A DNA stretch of 39,444 nt, from NCBI GenBank assembly GCA_042408875.1, contig JBHOQS010000028.1:1-39444 (forward strand), given 5' to 3'. Positions 16,679-26,200 of the stretch are shown here, piece by piece; position 1 is the stretch's first letter; every line of letters starts with the position of its first letter. A program made the translations under genes and the position numbers. The notes beneath the pieces were generated by a model. It had not been told where the DNA came from. It worked only from the letters and a program-made list of their open reading frames with translations, and did no database searches. This stretch comes from JBHOQS01 sp042408875 (GTDB lineage Bacteria; Chloroflexota; UBA11872; JBHOQS01).

Positions 16679-17011
16679 ATGAGCACCTGCGCCGTGTTTC
16701 GTGCGCTGGCCGACCCGACGCGACAGCGCATCCTAGAACTGCTGACCGAGCGTGACATGGCTGCCGGGGAGATCGCTGCGGCGTTTCGCCTCACGGCTCC
16801 GTCGGTCTCCCACCACCTGAGCGTCTTGCGGCAGGCAGGGCTGGTGCGCCAGCGTCGGGCCGGCCAGCAGGTGATCTATTCCCTGGATCGCGCGGCGCTG
16901 GCCGCGTGCTGGGCAGACTTCTTTGCACGTATTCTTGGCACTTCGCCGCGCCGGGAGCTCCCCGGCGAAGGACGGCACATGAGCCGGCAGGAAGGTGATG
17001 GAGAACAATGA
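16679..17011 (+). CDS. ArsR-family winged-helix repressor
   Basis: A repressor of about 110 residues. The start at 16679 (MSTCAVFRALADPTRQRILE) fits the family N-terminus and has GGGAGG 10 bases upstream. The HTH core is GEIAAAFRLTAPSVSHHLSVLRQAGLV, followed by the wing RRAGQQVIYSLD. Only one Cys in the N-terminal end and one in the last helix (ACWADFF) are seen, and no classic CxC metal site, so it may not sense metal. Its stop overlaps the ATG of the HtrA-type protease. The operator at 16590-16609 lies just upstream. Confidence 0.9.
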   Translation: MSTCAVFRALADPTRQRILELLTERDMAAGEIAAAFRLTAPSVSHHLSVLRQAGLVRQRRAGQQVIYSLDRAALAACWADFFARILGTSPRRELPGEGRHMSRQEGDGEQ

Positions 17012-18102
17012 CATTCGAGTACGATGACACGGTGGCATACGGTGGGGGAACCGGCGGGCTGCGCATGACCGCCGTGGCCGGGCCTGCCGGCAACGGGCAG
17101 CATCAGGGCGGCCGGGAGCAGGCGCTCGACGAGGCGCAGCAGCTCCTTGATGCCTACTCCCAGGCAGTCATTCGCGTGGTCGAGCAGGTGGGCCCAGCTG
17201 TGGTGAGCGTCGGCGTGCTCAAGCAGGTGCTTGGGCGCACGCAGGATGGCCGCACGATGCCCTTCCAGGCGCCAGGCGCCGGCTCGGGAGTGATCATCAC
17301 GCCGGACGGCTATATCCTGACGAACAGCCACGTGGTCAACCGGGCGGACAAGCTTGAGGTGACCCTGGCCGATGGGACCACGTACCCGGCGCAGCTCGTG
17401 GGGGAGGATCCCGAGACTGACCTGGCGGTCCTGCGCATTCCGGCCAGCGGGCTGCCAGTAGCGGTGCTGGGAGACTCTGAGAAGCTGCGAGTCGGCCAGC
17501 TCGTTATCGCCATTGGCAACCCGTTCGGCTTCCAGGCAACGGTGACGACCGGCGTGGTCAGCGCACTGGGCCGGACGCTGCGCTCGCAGAGCGGCCGGCT
17601 GATCGAGAACGTGATCCAGACCGACGCCGCGCTGAACCCAGGCAACTCTGGTGGCCCGCTCGTGGACACGCGAGGCCAGGTGGTCGGCATCAACACGGCG
17701 GTCATCCAGTTCGCCCAGGGGATTTGTTTCGCCATTCCCGTGAATACGGCGCGATGGGTGGCCGGCCAGCTCATCAAGGAGGGACGGGTCCGGCGGGCCT
17801 TCCTCGGCGTGACCGTGCAGCAGCGACCAGTGCACCGGCGGCTGGCGCGGCTGTACGACGTCATGTCGGGCACTGGCCTGCTGGTAATGGGCGTTGCGCC
17901 GGGCAGCCCCGCCGCGCAGGCCGGCCTGCGCCAGGGCGATATTATCGTCGCCATCGATGGCGTGGCCATTTCCAGCGCAGACGATCTCCAGCGCATGCTC
18001 GGACGGGCAGCGATTGGCGCGCCGCTGCGCATCACTATCCTACGCGGAGCTGAGCGGCTCGATCTGGTCGCCCATCCAGCGGAAGCTCCGGTCGCCTCAT
18101 AA
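17008..18102 (+). CDS. HtrA/DegP-type serine protease with PDZ domain
   Basis: A 364-residue trypsin-like protease. Catalytic triad: His108 in ILTNSHVV, Asp138 in DPETDLAVL, Ser214 in LNPGNSGGPL. One PDZ domain at about 265-355 (FLGVTVQQ, GSPAAQAGLRQGDIIVAIDG). The N-terminal ~50 residues (DDTVAYGGGTGGLRMTAVAG) are Gly/Gln rich and show neither a signal peptide nor a membrane helix, unlike most HtrA proteins, so a cytoplasmic location must be considered. Start and stop overlap the ArsR gene (ATGA), so translation is coupled and the ArsR protein probably controls this protease. Confidence 0.93.
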   Translation: MTFEYDDTVAYGGGTGGLRMTAVAGPAGNGQHQGGREQALDEAQQLLDAYSQAVIRVVEQVGPAVVSVGVLKQVLGRTQDGRTMPFQAPGAGSGVIITPDGYILTNSHVVNRADKLEVTLADGTTYPAQLVGEDPETDLAVLRIPASGLPVAVLGDSEKLRVGQLVIAIGNPFGFQATVTTGVVSALGRTLRSQSGRLIENVIQTDAALNPGNSGGPLVDTRGQVVGINTAVIQFAQGICFAIPVNTARWVAGQLIKEGRVRRAFLGVTVQQRPVHRRLARLYDVMSGTGLLVMGVAPGSPAAQAGLRQGDIIVAIDGVAISSADDLQRMLGRAAIGAPLRITILRGAERLDLVAHPAEAPVAS

Positions 18103-18132
18103 CTTCGGGCGAGCATAGCTCACGGTGACGCT

Positions 18133-18177
18133 GTTGAGGCGCCGGCTGGTACGTGCGTGCCGAGCCGGCGCCTCAAC
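18133..18177. terminator. Strong hairpin after the protease gene
   Basis: GTTGAGGCGCCGGCT (18133-18147) and AGCCGGCGCCTCAAC (18163-18177) form a perfect 15-bp stem with a 15-base loop, 31 bases after the stop codon. No T-tract follows. Confidence 0.7.
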
Positions 18178-18222
18178 GCGCGGTAGAGCTCACCAACGTT
18201 TCTGCAGCCGCGGAACTGCAGC

Positions 18223-18228
18223 TATAAT
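18223..18228 (+). promoter_or_regulatory. -10 element for the PEP-utiliser gene
   Basis: A perfect TATAAT 17 bases before the ATG at 18246. The transcript would start near 18235, inside or just after the AAGGA at 18233, giving a very short leader. The -35 region is weak. Confidence 0.5.
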
Positions 18229-18245
18229 GCCCAAGGAACCGGCAT

Positions 18246-19910
18246 ATGAGCGAGGACGCCCGTATCGAGATCACCTCCAGCGTGGTTTGGCGAAGCCCGG
18301 TCGAGGGCCACCGCTGGGTCCGCAACTGGCTCGTCGAGGCGCTGCCGGCGCCGGTGTCTCCCCTTTGCGAAACCCTTTTCCTTCCGCTGATCGCCGTCGG
18401 TGTGCGCGCAGGCGTGTTCCGGCTCACTCGTGACGACGCCGCGCGCCACCTGTTTGACGCACCTGCCCTGGCGACGATCAACGGCTGGGCCTACTGCACG
18501 AGCCAGGTCCGACTGACACCCGGCCTGGCTGCCTCTGGCGTGCTGCGCTTCCCTAGGTATGGACGGCTGCTCCAGGACCTGCTACACGAAGCGCTGGCCG
18601 CCTGCCGCGACGTCTCGGCACGCATCGAGCGCCTAGATGTAGCAACACGGTCTACGCCTGAATTGCTCCTCTTGATTGAGGAGGCCGCACTGGCCGGGGC
18701 CCGGCACTGGGCAGCCGCGGCGCTCTCGTTCTGGTACGCAGACGCCTGGGAGCGGCTGCTGGACATCTCAGTTCGGGTGGCTGTTGGGCCGGGAGCACCG
18801 CCGGCCCGTCGGCTTGTGCCGGGGCTGCCTGACGTGTGGGAGATGCTCCTGGCGCCGCTCGCGCGGCTGGCGCAGGCGGTGGCTACCAGCGAGGATGCAC
18901 GAAGGGCCCTCCAGATGGCACCGCCTGATGGGCTTCTCGACCGGCTCGCTGCGCTTCCAGGCGGGGCGCGGTGGCGTGACGAGGTTGCGCGGCTACTTGC
19001 CGCGCATGGGACGCTGGTCCGTTCGCTGGACTTCGCGCAGCCCCCGCTCGGTGATGATCCCGCGCCGCTCCTTCAGACGCTACGGAGCGCCATAGCTGCC
19101 GGCTGTGAAGCGGCAGGCCGGCGGCCTGGCCCGGCGCTCGAGCGCGCCGCGGCGGTGGCCTCGGTCGAGGCGAGGCTGGATCCCGTGCGCCGGCTTCTCG
19201 TCCGCCGGGTGCTCGGGCGGGCGCAGCATGGTGCGGCCTTACGCGCCCAGGCGCTCCAGCAGCTGGGCGCAGCCTGGCCGGCCTTGCGCCGGTGTGTGCT
19301 GGAACTGGGCCGGCGGCTGACCACGACCGGCCTGGTGGCGCAGCCGGACGACGCGTTCTTCCTCACCTGGGTGGAGCTCCAGCAGGCCTGCCGCCTCCAC
19401 CCTGAAGGGACGGCGCAGGACCTGCGCGCCTGCGTCGCCCGGCGCCGGGCCGAGCGCCACATCTGGGCAGCGGCTGCGCCGCCGGAGCAGGTACCGGGGC
19501 CCGCTCTAGCGACGCGGTACCGTGACCTGGTGACCGCTCTCGCCACGCGGGTCACCCGCGGCCGCGCTGCTCCTCCCGACGCGGCTCCTGGAGGCATGGC
19601 GGCCGGTGTGCCGCTCAGCGGAGGTATCGCCACTGGACCGGCGTATGTGGCGAGAACGCTCGATGCGCTCGGCGCCGTCCCACCTGGCAGCGTCCTCGTC
19701 GCTCGCGAGCTAGCCCCGGCGTACTGGCCTGTGTTACTCTGCTGCGTTGCCCTCGTGCTCGAAGCGCCGGCCTGCCGCGCCCATAGCGCCTATGTCGCGC
19801 GCGAGCGAGGCATTCCGGCCATCGCCGGCCTCGCTGGCCTCACTGCCCAGGTGCGCACCGGCCAGGCCCTCGTTGTGGATGGAGATCAGGGGGTACTGCG
19901 TCCTACGTAG
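18246..19910 (+). CDS. PEP-utilising enzyme mobile-domain protein without an ATP-binding domain
   Basis: A 554-residue protein. The last ~90 residues match the swivelling phosphohistidine domain of PEP synthase, PPDK and EI: LSGGIATGPAYVARTL, GSVLVARELAPAYWPVLL, then CRAHSAYVARERGIPAIAG with His513 at the phosphorylated position (usual motif SHAAIVARE). The first ~440 residues are Arg/Ala/Leu-rich helices and show no ATP-grasp (PPDK_N) motif or PEP-binding barrel, so the protein cannot catalyse the full PEP synthase reaction alone. Similar arrangements are annotated as 'PEP-utilizing enzyme' of unknown role. The stop codon lies inside a perfect 16-bp palindrome. Confidence 0.82.
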   Translation: MSEDARIEITSSVVWRSPVEGHRWVRNWLVEALPAPVSPLCETLFLPLIAVGVRAGVFRLTRDDAARHLFDAPALATINGWAYCTSQVRLTPGLAASGVLRFPRYGRLLQDLLHEALAACRDVSARIERLDVATRSTPELLLLIEEAALAGARHWAAAALSFWYADAWERLLDISVRVAVGPGAPPARRLVPGLPDVWEMLLAPLARLAQAVATSEDARRALQMAPPDGLLDRLAALPGGARWRDEVARLLAAHGTLVRSLDFAQPPLGDDPAPLLQTLRSAIAAGCEAAGRRPGPALERAAAVASVEARLDPVRRLLVRRVLGRAQHGAALRAQALQQLGAAWPALRRCVLELGRRLTTTGLVAQPDDAFFLTWVELQQACRLHPEGTAQDLRACVARRRAERHIWAAAAPPEQVPGPALATRYRDLVTALATRVTRGRAAPPDAAPGGMAAGVPLSGGIATGPAYVARTLDALGAVPPGSVLVARELAPAYWPVLLCCVALVLEAPACRAHSAYVARERGIPAIAGLAGLTAQVRTGQALVVDGDQGVLRPT

Positions 19911-19935
19911 GACGTGCTGTGTGGAGGCGGCACCT
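19899..19935. repeat. Palindrome plus conserved flank, copy 2 of a dispersed element
   Basis: CGTCCTACGTAGGACG (19899-19914) is a perfect palindrome that includes the stop codon of the upstream gene. It is followed by TGCTGTGTGGAGGCGGCACCT. The copy at 6680-6720 has the same order: hairpin, GCTGTG, AGGCG, CACCT. The rest of the spacer to 20070 lies between convergent genes and contains GC-rich short inverted repeats but no gene. Confidence 0.45.
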
Positions 19936-20070
19936 GCACCGGTCTTGGCATTGCGTCTGAGCCCTGGCTCCTCCCAGGCCGCTCCCTTTGGAGCAGCTGT
20001 TGTCCTCGGCAGTGAGACACAGCGGTAGCGATGATCGCCCTTACGCATGCCGCACTGCGCTTCTCGCTCC

Positions 20071-21549
20071 TCATGCGCCTTTTTCCCGCGCATAGACGCG
20101 CAGGAATTCGCGTGCCTCGTCCACGCCGGGGGCAAGCGGATCGCCGAGGGCAAGTAAGGCGCGGTGGGGAATAGCGACGAATCCCCAGTCGATCGTATAG
20201 TACGCTGCACCCGCCTCCAGCAGGCCGCGCACAGCAAGGGCGCGGCCTGCTGCACGAGTGTTCGCCGGGGGCTCCCGCATGGCACGCCGGATCTCCTCGT
20301 CGGTGAGCAGGCGCAGCATCATGCCATCTTGCTGGAGCGCGCTGAACAGCGACTGCTCGGGATCGAGGTTGTGGTACTCGAGGTCCAGGCTGTGCAGCAC
20401 GTCGTCCTGCCAGCTCGCCCCGGTCTCGGCTATGTACTGCTCGATCATCTGGCGCTTAGCCACCCAGTCCAGCCGGTCGGCCAACTTCATTGGGTCGCGC
20501 TCGAGCTGATCGAGCACAGCCTCCCACTCGCGAAGCACCCAGTCGGTATCCTCGTCGGCCCCGGCGTAGCGCTGGGCAGCCCGCAGATAAATGCGCTGGA
20601 GATCGATCGCCGAGATCGTACCGCCACGGAGGCGCTTCACCAGCCAGCGATACGACTGATCCCGCGAGATCGTACGCAGCGCCGCGACAGGATCATCGAT
20701 CAGCACGTTGTCTCCCAACACCCCTTCTTCGGCTAGGGTGAGCGCCAGGCATGTCGTGCCGACCTTGAGCATGGTGGCGTACTCGGACATGTTGGCCTCG
20801 CCGAAGAGAAGGTGCAGGCGGGGCGCGCCCAGCCCGCTGCGGTCGCCCCGGGGATTAATAATCGCACGATTGAAGCGTACCTGGCCGCTGATGGCATGGA
20901 TGATGTGGTCGGCCCGTTGCGAGAGCTGGAAGGGCACTGAAGAGTCGGGCTCCACGCCGTACACCATATCGAGCCAGACGTAGTCGGCCGCGTGACGGTG
21001 AATGTTCCGCAGGTTCGGCGCGTGCGGATTGTTCGTCAACTTGTGGCCGCCGACCCGCCCCACGCCAGCGAAGATCTGGCGCGTGGCCAGGAAGGGCAGC
21101 AGATAGGCCAGGTACTCCCAGCCGCGTGTGCGGGGCGGGCGTGACAGATAGTTCTCGTGGCAGCCGAAGGTGTGACCCCCGAAGTGGTCCACCGAGTTGT
21201 TGTGGAAGCTGACACGGTCCCGCCAGCCCAGGTGGTCGAGGATGGACAGAAGCAGGTAATGGCCTGCCTTCTCGTGGGCTGCCAGATCGCGCAGGTTGGC
21301 ACACTCCGGCGTGGCGTACTCCTCGTGGCTGCCCACCGCATCGACGTAGAGGCGGGCCCCGTTGATCAGAAAGCCACCCGACCGCGCCGGCTCAAACGCC
21401 GAGCTACGCGCCTGAATGTCGAGCAGGCCCAGACGCTGCGCGAAGGCCGCTTCTTTGACCGCCTCGACGACCCGCTCAGGCGGGCCGAGGGAGGGGTCAC
21501 GCACAAGACAGCCGAATTCGGTCTCGATCCCCACAACGCGATTGAGCAT
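20071..21549 (-). CDS. Pup ligase/deamidase (PafA/Dop) family protein
   Basis: A 492-residue carboxylate-amine ligase of the proteasome accessory family. Motifs: VVGIETEFGC (ATP/Mg site), LINGARLYVDAVGSHEEYAT, FGCHENYL, LPFLATRQIFAG, FQLSQRADHI, LHLLFGEANMSEYATMLKVG, DQLERDPMKLADRLDWVAKR, LDLEYHNLDP and EEIRRAMREPPANTRA. Some features are PafA-like (GIETEFG), others Dop-like (LDQLERDPM, INGARLYVD). The segment before NGARLYVD is longer than in PafA and shorter than the Dop loop. No pup, proteasome or ARC gene lies beside it in the window, so it may be a third-type (PafA2-like) member. The ATG at 21549 lacks a ribosome site but follows a TAGAAT box, suggesting a leaderless mRNA. Confidence 0.9.
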   Translation of the reverse strand: MLNRVVGIETEFGCLVRDPSLGPPERVVEAVKEAAFAQRLGLLDIQARSSAFEPARSGGFLINGARLYVDAVGSHEEYATPECANLRDLAAHEKAGHYLLLSILDHLGWRDRVSFHNNSVDHFGGHTFGCHENYLSRPPRTRGWEYLAYLLPFLATRQIFAGVGRVGGHKLTNNPHAPNLRNIHRHAADYVWLDMVYGVEPDSSVPFQLSQRADHIIHAISGQVRFNRAIINPRGDRSGLGAPRLHLLFGEANMSEYATMLKVGTTCLALTLAEEGVLGDNVLIDDPVAALRTISRDQSYRWLVKRLRGGTISAIDLQRIYLRAAQRYAGADEDTDWVLREWEAVLDQLERDPMKLADRLDWVAKRQMIEQYIAETGASWQDDVLHSLDLEYHNLDPEQSLFSALQQDGMMLRLLTDEEIRRAMREPPANTRAAGRALAVRGLLEAGAAYYTIDWGFVAIPHRALLALGDPLAPGVDEAREFLRVYAREKGA

Positions 21550-21558
21550 GGTGGCTCA

Positions 21559-21564
21559 ATTCTA
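21559..21564 (-). promoter_or_regulatory. -10 element for a leaderless PafA/Dop-family mRNA
   Basis: TAGAAT on the minus strand ends 9 bases before the ATG. Transcription would start at or within a few bases of the start codon, which fits the lack of a Shine-Dalgarno sequence. Confidence 0.5.
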
Positions 21565-21643
21565 ACCCAGACCACCGCTGCCCGCCACCGCCCCGCCTGT
21601 TTCGGCGCAACCGTGGCGGGGCTGCCGCACTGCCGGGGCCTGC

Positions 21644-21649
21644 TATAAT
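21644..21649 (+). promoter_or_regulatory. -10 element for the SGNH hydrolase-ABC-FtsX operon
   Basis: A perfect TATAAT 78 bases before the GTG of the first gene. The region 17 bases upstream is GC-rich with no clear -35. Confidence 0.5.
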
Positions 21650-21727
21650 TCGACCAGAAGTATGTCACTGGTCTGGCCGGTGGCCCGGCGTTGGATGTTC
21701 CCGGCGTGAGTCCCCAGGAGCATATCC

Positions 21728-22494
21728 GTGCCCTCTTCGCAACCTTCGGTTTGTCTCTCCGCCGCAGCGGCGCGACTAGTACAGCGGGGTTCCCTGTCTC
21801 CCAGACGGTTCCTCGGTGCGCTGCTGGCCTCGCTGCTGTTCCTGGCGAGCAGCCCCGCGTGCAAACTCCGGTTACCTCTCGATCAGCAGGCGCGGCCGCT
21901 GGTATACGTCGCGCTGGGTGCGTCGGACGCAGTGGGGATCGGTGCCACTGACCCGGCACACGATGGCTGGGTGCCACAGCTGCACAGCAGGATGCCGCCG
22001 GGGACCCAGCTCGTGAACCTCGGAGTGAGCGGGAGCCTGCTACGTGACGCGCTCGTCCAGCAGCTTCCGGTTGCCATCGATGCGCGCCCGGACATTGTAA
22101 CGGTCTGGCTGGTCGTGAACGATTTCAACGCTCGTGTGCCGCTGGATGAGTACGTCGCGCAGCTTGATACGCTCCTGAGCGAGCTACGCCAGAAGACCAA
22201 CGCCCGCCTCGCCGTCGCCAACATCCCGGACCTGACCGTCGTGCCGGCCTATCGCTCTATTGATCCCCGCGCGCTGCGCGCGGAGATTGCGCGCTGGAAC
22301 GAGGCGATTGCCCGCGTCTGTGCGCAGCACAGTGTGCTGCTCGTGGACCTGTCCAGCACCTGGCACGAGCTCGCGACCAACCCCGACTACATCAGCGCCG
22401 ACGGGTTCCATCCCAGCAGCACCGGCTACCGGCGACTGGCCGACGTCTTCTGGGACGCGTTGGTGCGGGGCGGTCTGCTCGAACAGGCAGGGTG

Positions 22495-22495
<1 letters not shown>
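21728..22495 (+). CDS. SGNH/GDSL hydrolase, exported (TesA-like position)
   Basis: A 255-residue esterase/lipase-type SGNH hydrolase. It has an N-terminal signal (PRRFLGALLASLLFLASSPAC) with a possible lipobox Cys45. Catalytic blocks: Ser66 in VALGASDAVG, Gly99 in NLGVSG, Asn131 in WLVVNDF, Asp225 and His228 in SADGFHPSS. The GTG at 21728 is supported by AGGAG 7 bases upstream. Its stop overlaps the start of the ABC ATPase gene, and an FtsX permease follows. The order equals that of the E. coli TesA/YbbA/YbbP group, where the hydrolase is thought to act on lipophilic substrates handled by the transporter. Confidence 0.92.
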
Positions 22496-23211
<716 letters not shown>

Positions 23212-23223
23212 GACCTACCGGGC

Positions 23224-26200
23224 ATGGAGACGATCTTCGGTATCCCGGCCGAGCGGATCATGCAGGCGCTGCTGGTGGTGACGGCTGCCACGCTGGGTCT
23301 TCTCCTGTCTGTGGTAGCGCGACAGCGGATGCTGCTTCGCCTCGGTCTGCGCCACATTCCCCGACGTCCCGGCCGCAGCGCACTGATCGTCTTCGGATTG
23401 GCGCTCTCTACCACGATCATCGCCACGGCGTTCGCTACCGGCGATACGATCACATACACCGTGCGTTCACTGGTAGCTGGCGGGCTCGGCCGCGCGGATG
23501 AGGTGATCATCGCCCATCCGGGCGCGTTTACTCGCGGCCGCCTGGCCGGCGCGGAGCTCTCTGCACTGTGGAACGGAGCGCTGAGCGCCGTCTCTGGCGC
23601 AGACTTCGCGCAGAGCGAGGCGACGCGGATCCAGGCGCTGCTCGCGGACGAGCCGCGCGTGCAGGCAGTGCTGCCGGCCATCGTTGAACCCGCTGCTGTG
23701 AGCAACCTGACCCGTCGTGAGTCAACCTCGAACTTCGCGGTCATCGCCGTGCCGGATGACGATGCCACCCGCTTTGGCCGGCTCTGGCGTGCCGATGGCG
23801 TCGAGGTGTTCGTCAGCGACCTGGCGCCGCTGGAGGCTTATGTCAACCAGGCTGCCGCGGAGCTGCTCGCGATCGAGCCGGGCGATCGGCTGCGGCTGCG
23901 TGTGCGTCCGGAGCCGGTCGAGATCACCGTGCGCGCGCTGGTCGCTAACGGTGATTTCGGCGGTGAGCAGCCGGCTGTCGTGCTACGGCTGGCCGATTTC
24001 CAGGCTGCGACGAAGCGACCGGGCAAGATCAACCAGATTATGGTCGCCAACAGTGGCGATGCGGTCAACAGCGTGCGCCACAGCGAAGCCGTGACACGCC
24101 AGCTCCGCGCTGCGCTGGCCGACCGCCGGGTGGCGGCAGCGCTGTTGCGCGCGCTGGCATCTGAGGGTGCTCGGGAGCAGTTGCGCAGTCTGACTAGCGG
24201 CGTGCTGGTGAGCGAGCGCCTCCGGACGAAACTTGAGCGGCTCCTGGCGGAGACCAGGCAGCCTGCTCCGACCGACGAGTTCCTCTATCTGCTGGGCGAC
24301 TATGAGGTTGCCGCGCAGGTGCTGCGGGTGGCCGGGCGCTACACACCGGGTGGCGGCGCGCGGGCAGCCGATCTACTACGGCAGCTCAGTCCACTTGCGG
24401 TCCTCGATGTGAAGCAGGCCAGTCTGGACACTGCCGACGATGCCGGCAGCGCGCTCACCGCTCTGTTCATCGTGCTGGGCTTGTGCTCGATCGCCAGCGG
24501 GATGTTGCTGATCTTCTTGCTCTTCAGCGTGCTGGCCGCGGAACGCCGCACCGAGATGGGCATGGCGCGCGTGCTCGGCATGCAACGGCACCACCTGGTG
24601 TCGTCACTCTGCCTGGAGGGCCTGGCGTACGACCTCGCCGCTGCCCTCGTAGGAACAGGGCTCGGTGTCCTGGCCAGCCATGTGGTGATTGCGGCAATCG
24701 CCGGGATCCTCTCGGAGTTCGATCTGCGGGTGAGCCGCCACGTCGAGCCACGCAGCCTCGTCATCGCCTATTGTCTGGGCCTGCTGGTGTCGCTGGTGAC
24801 GATCGGCTTCGCTGCCTGGCAGACGAGCCGGATGAACCTCGTGGCCGCGGTGCGCAACCTCCCAGAAGACGAGCGACCGGCGCACCGTTCGTGGACCCCG
24901 CGTGTGGCCCGGGACCAGCTCCGCCGCGGCTGGATCGGCGGAGCGCTCGGGGCTGCCGCCGGAGCGGTACTGGCTGCCATACGCACGGGCATGCTGAGCT
25001 GGCCGGTGCTGCTGGTGGCAGGCTGGTGGGTGCTCCAACAGGCGTCGGCATCCCGTCAGGCACTCCCCTACGCGCTGGCAGGCTGGCTGCTCACCTTTGG
25101 GCTGGCCTTCCTGGCGCGCTGGCTGCTCGCCGCGCCGCTGGTCTCGCCCCGTACAGGCCTGCTTCACGCGGGCGGGCACAGCGGCCGCCTGTTAGGGCGC
25201 TCTGCGCGCCACCGCATCGCGTACACCCTGGCAGGTGCGTTCCTGCTGGCCTGGTGGTTTGTGCCCCTGCAACAGCGACCCACCGTGCGCGCCTGGCCCT
25301 GGACTGCCGGGATCTGGCGTTTTCCCGGGCCAGTGAATAACCCCGATCTCTTCCCGCTGGCCGGTGTAAGCATCGTCGCCGGCGCCGTGCTCATCGTGGC
25401 GAACAATTACGATACTGTGCTCGCCGCCCTACGGGCGCTGGGCGAGGCCGCCGGGCCATGGCGCCGCCTCGCTCCGGCGCTGCGGCTGGGCACCATCTAT
25501 CCGGCCGCCCAGCCCTTCCGCACCGGCCTTTCGCTAGCGATGTTCGCTTTGGTCGTGGCCACCATGGTGCTGACGGCCACGCTCCTGCGCGGTGTGCGCT
25601 TTGCCTACCAAGACCTGAATGCACTCACCGGCGGTTTCCACATTCGCGTCCAGGCAGCGGACGGCTCTGTGCAACTGGCCTGGCTGCCCGAGCTCCTGCC
25701 GCAGGCTGATGGGTTCAGCGCTGACAGCATCGCCGGGCTGGGAAGCATCAGCAGCGCGAGTGTGGAGGTGATCCAGCCGGGGGCAGGCCGGGCGAGCTGG
25801 CAGCCGCTCGGCGTGAATGTGATCGACCGCGGGTTCGCCGAGCACACCGAGCTCCGGCTGACCAGCCGCGCCGCCGGGTATGGGTCTGACCGGGAGGTCT
25901 GGCGAGCGCTGGTGGAGCAGCCCGGGCTGGCGGTGCTCAGCGGCCATAGCGTGCTGTCCCGCGCGGACGCGGCCGCCGAGCAGCCCAGCTACAGCTTCTT
26001 TCTGCGCGGCGTCTATCGCGAGGACCACAGCATGCAGCCGCAGACCGTCTGGCTGCGCGATCCGCGCGGTGGTCGGGCGGTGAAGCTAACCATCATCGGC
26101 GTTGTCGATGCCCGTTCGAGCCTTGGCCCGGGGCTCTATCTCTCGACTGAGACGCTGTCGCTTACTGGTAATGCGCCGCCTCCACCGCGGGCGTACTACC

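Noticed and set aside
19936..20070. Riboswitch or small RNA in the GC-rich convergent spacer
   Set aside because: I compared it with known aptamer cores and the SRP RNA loop from memory and found no match.
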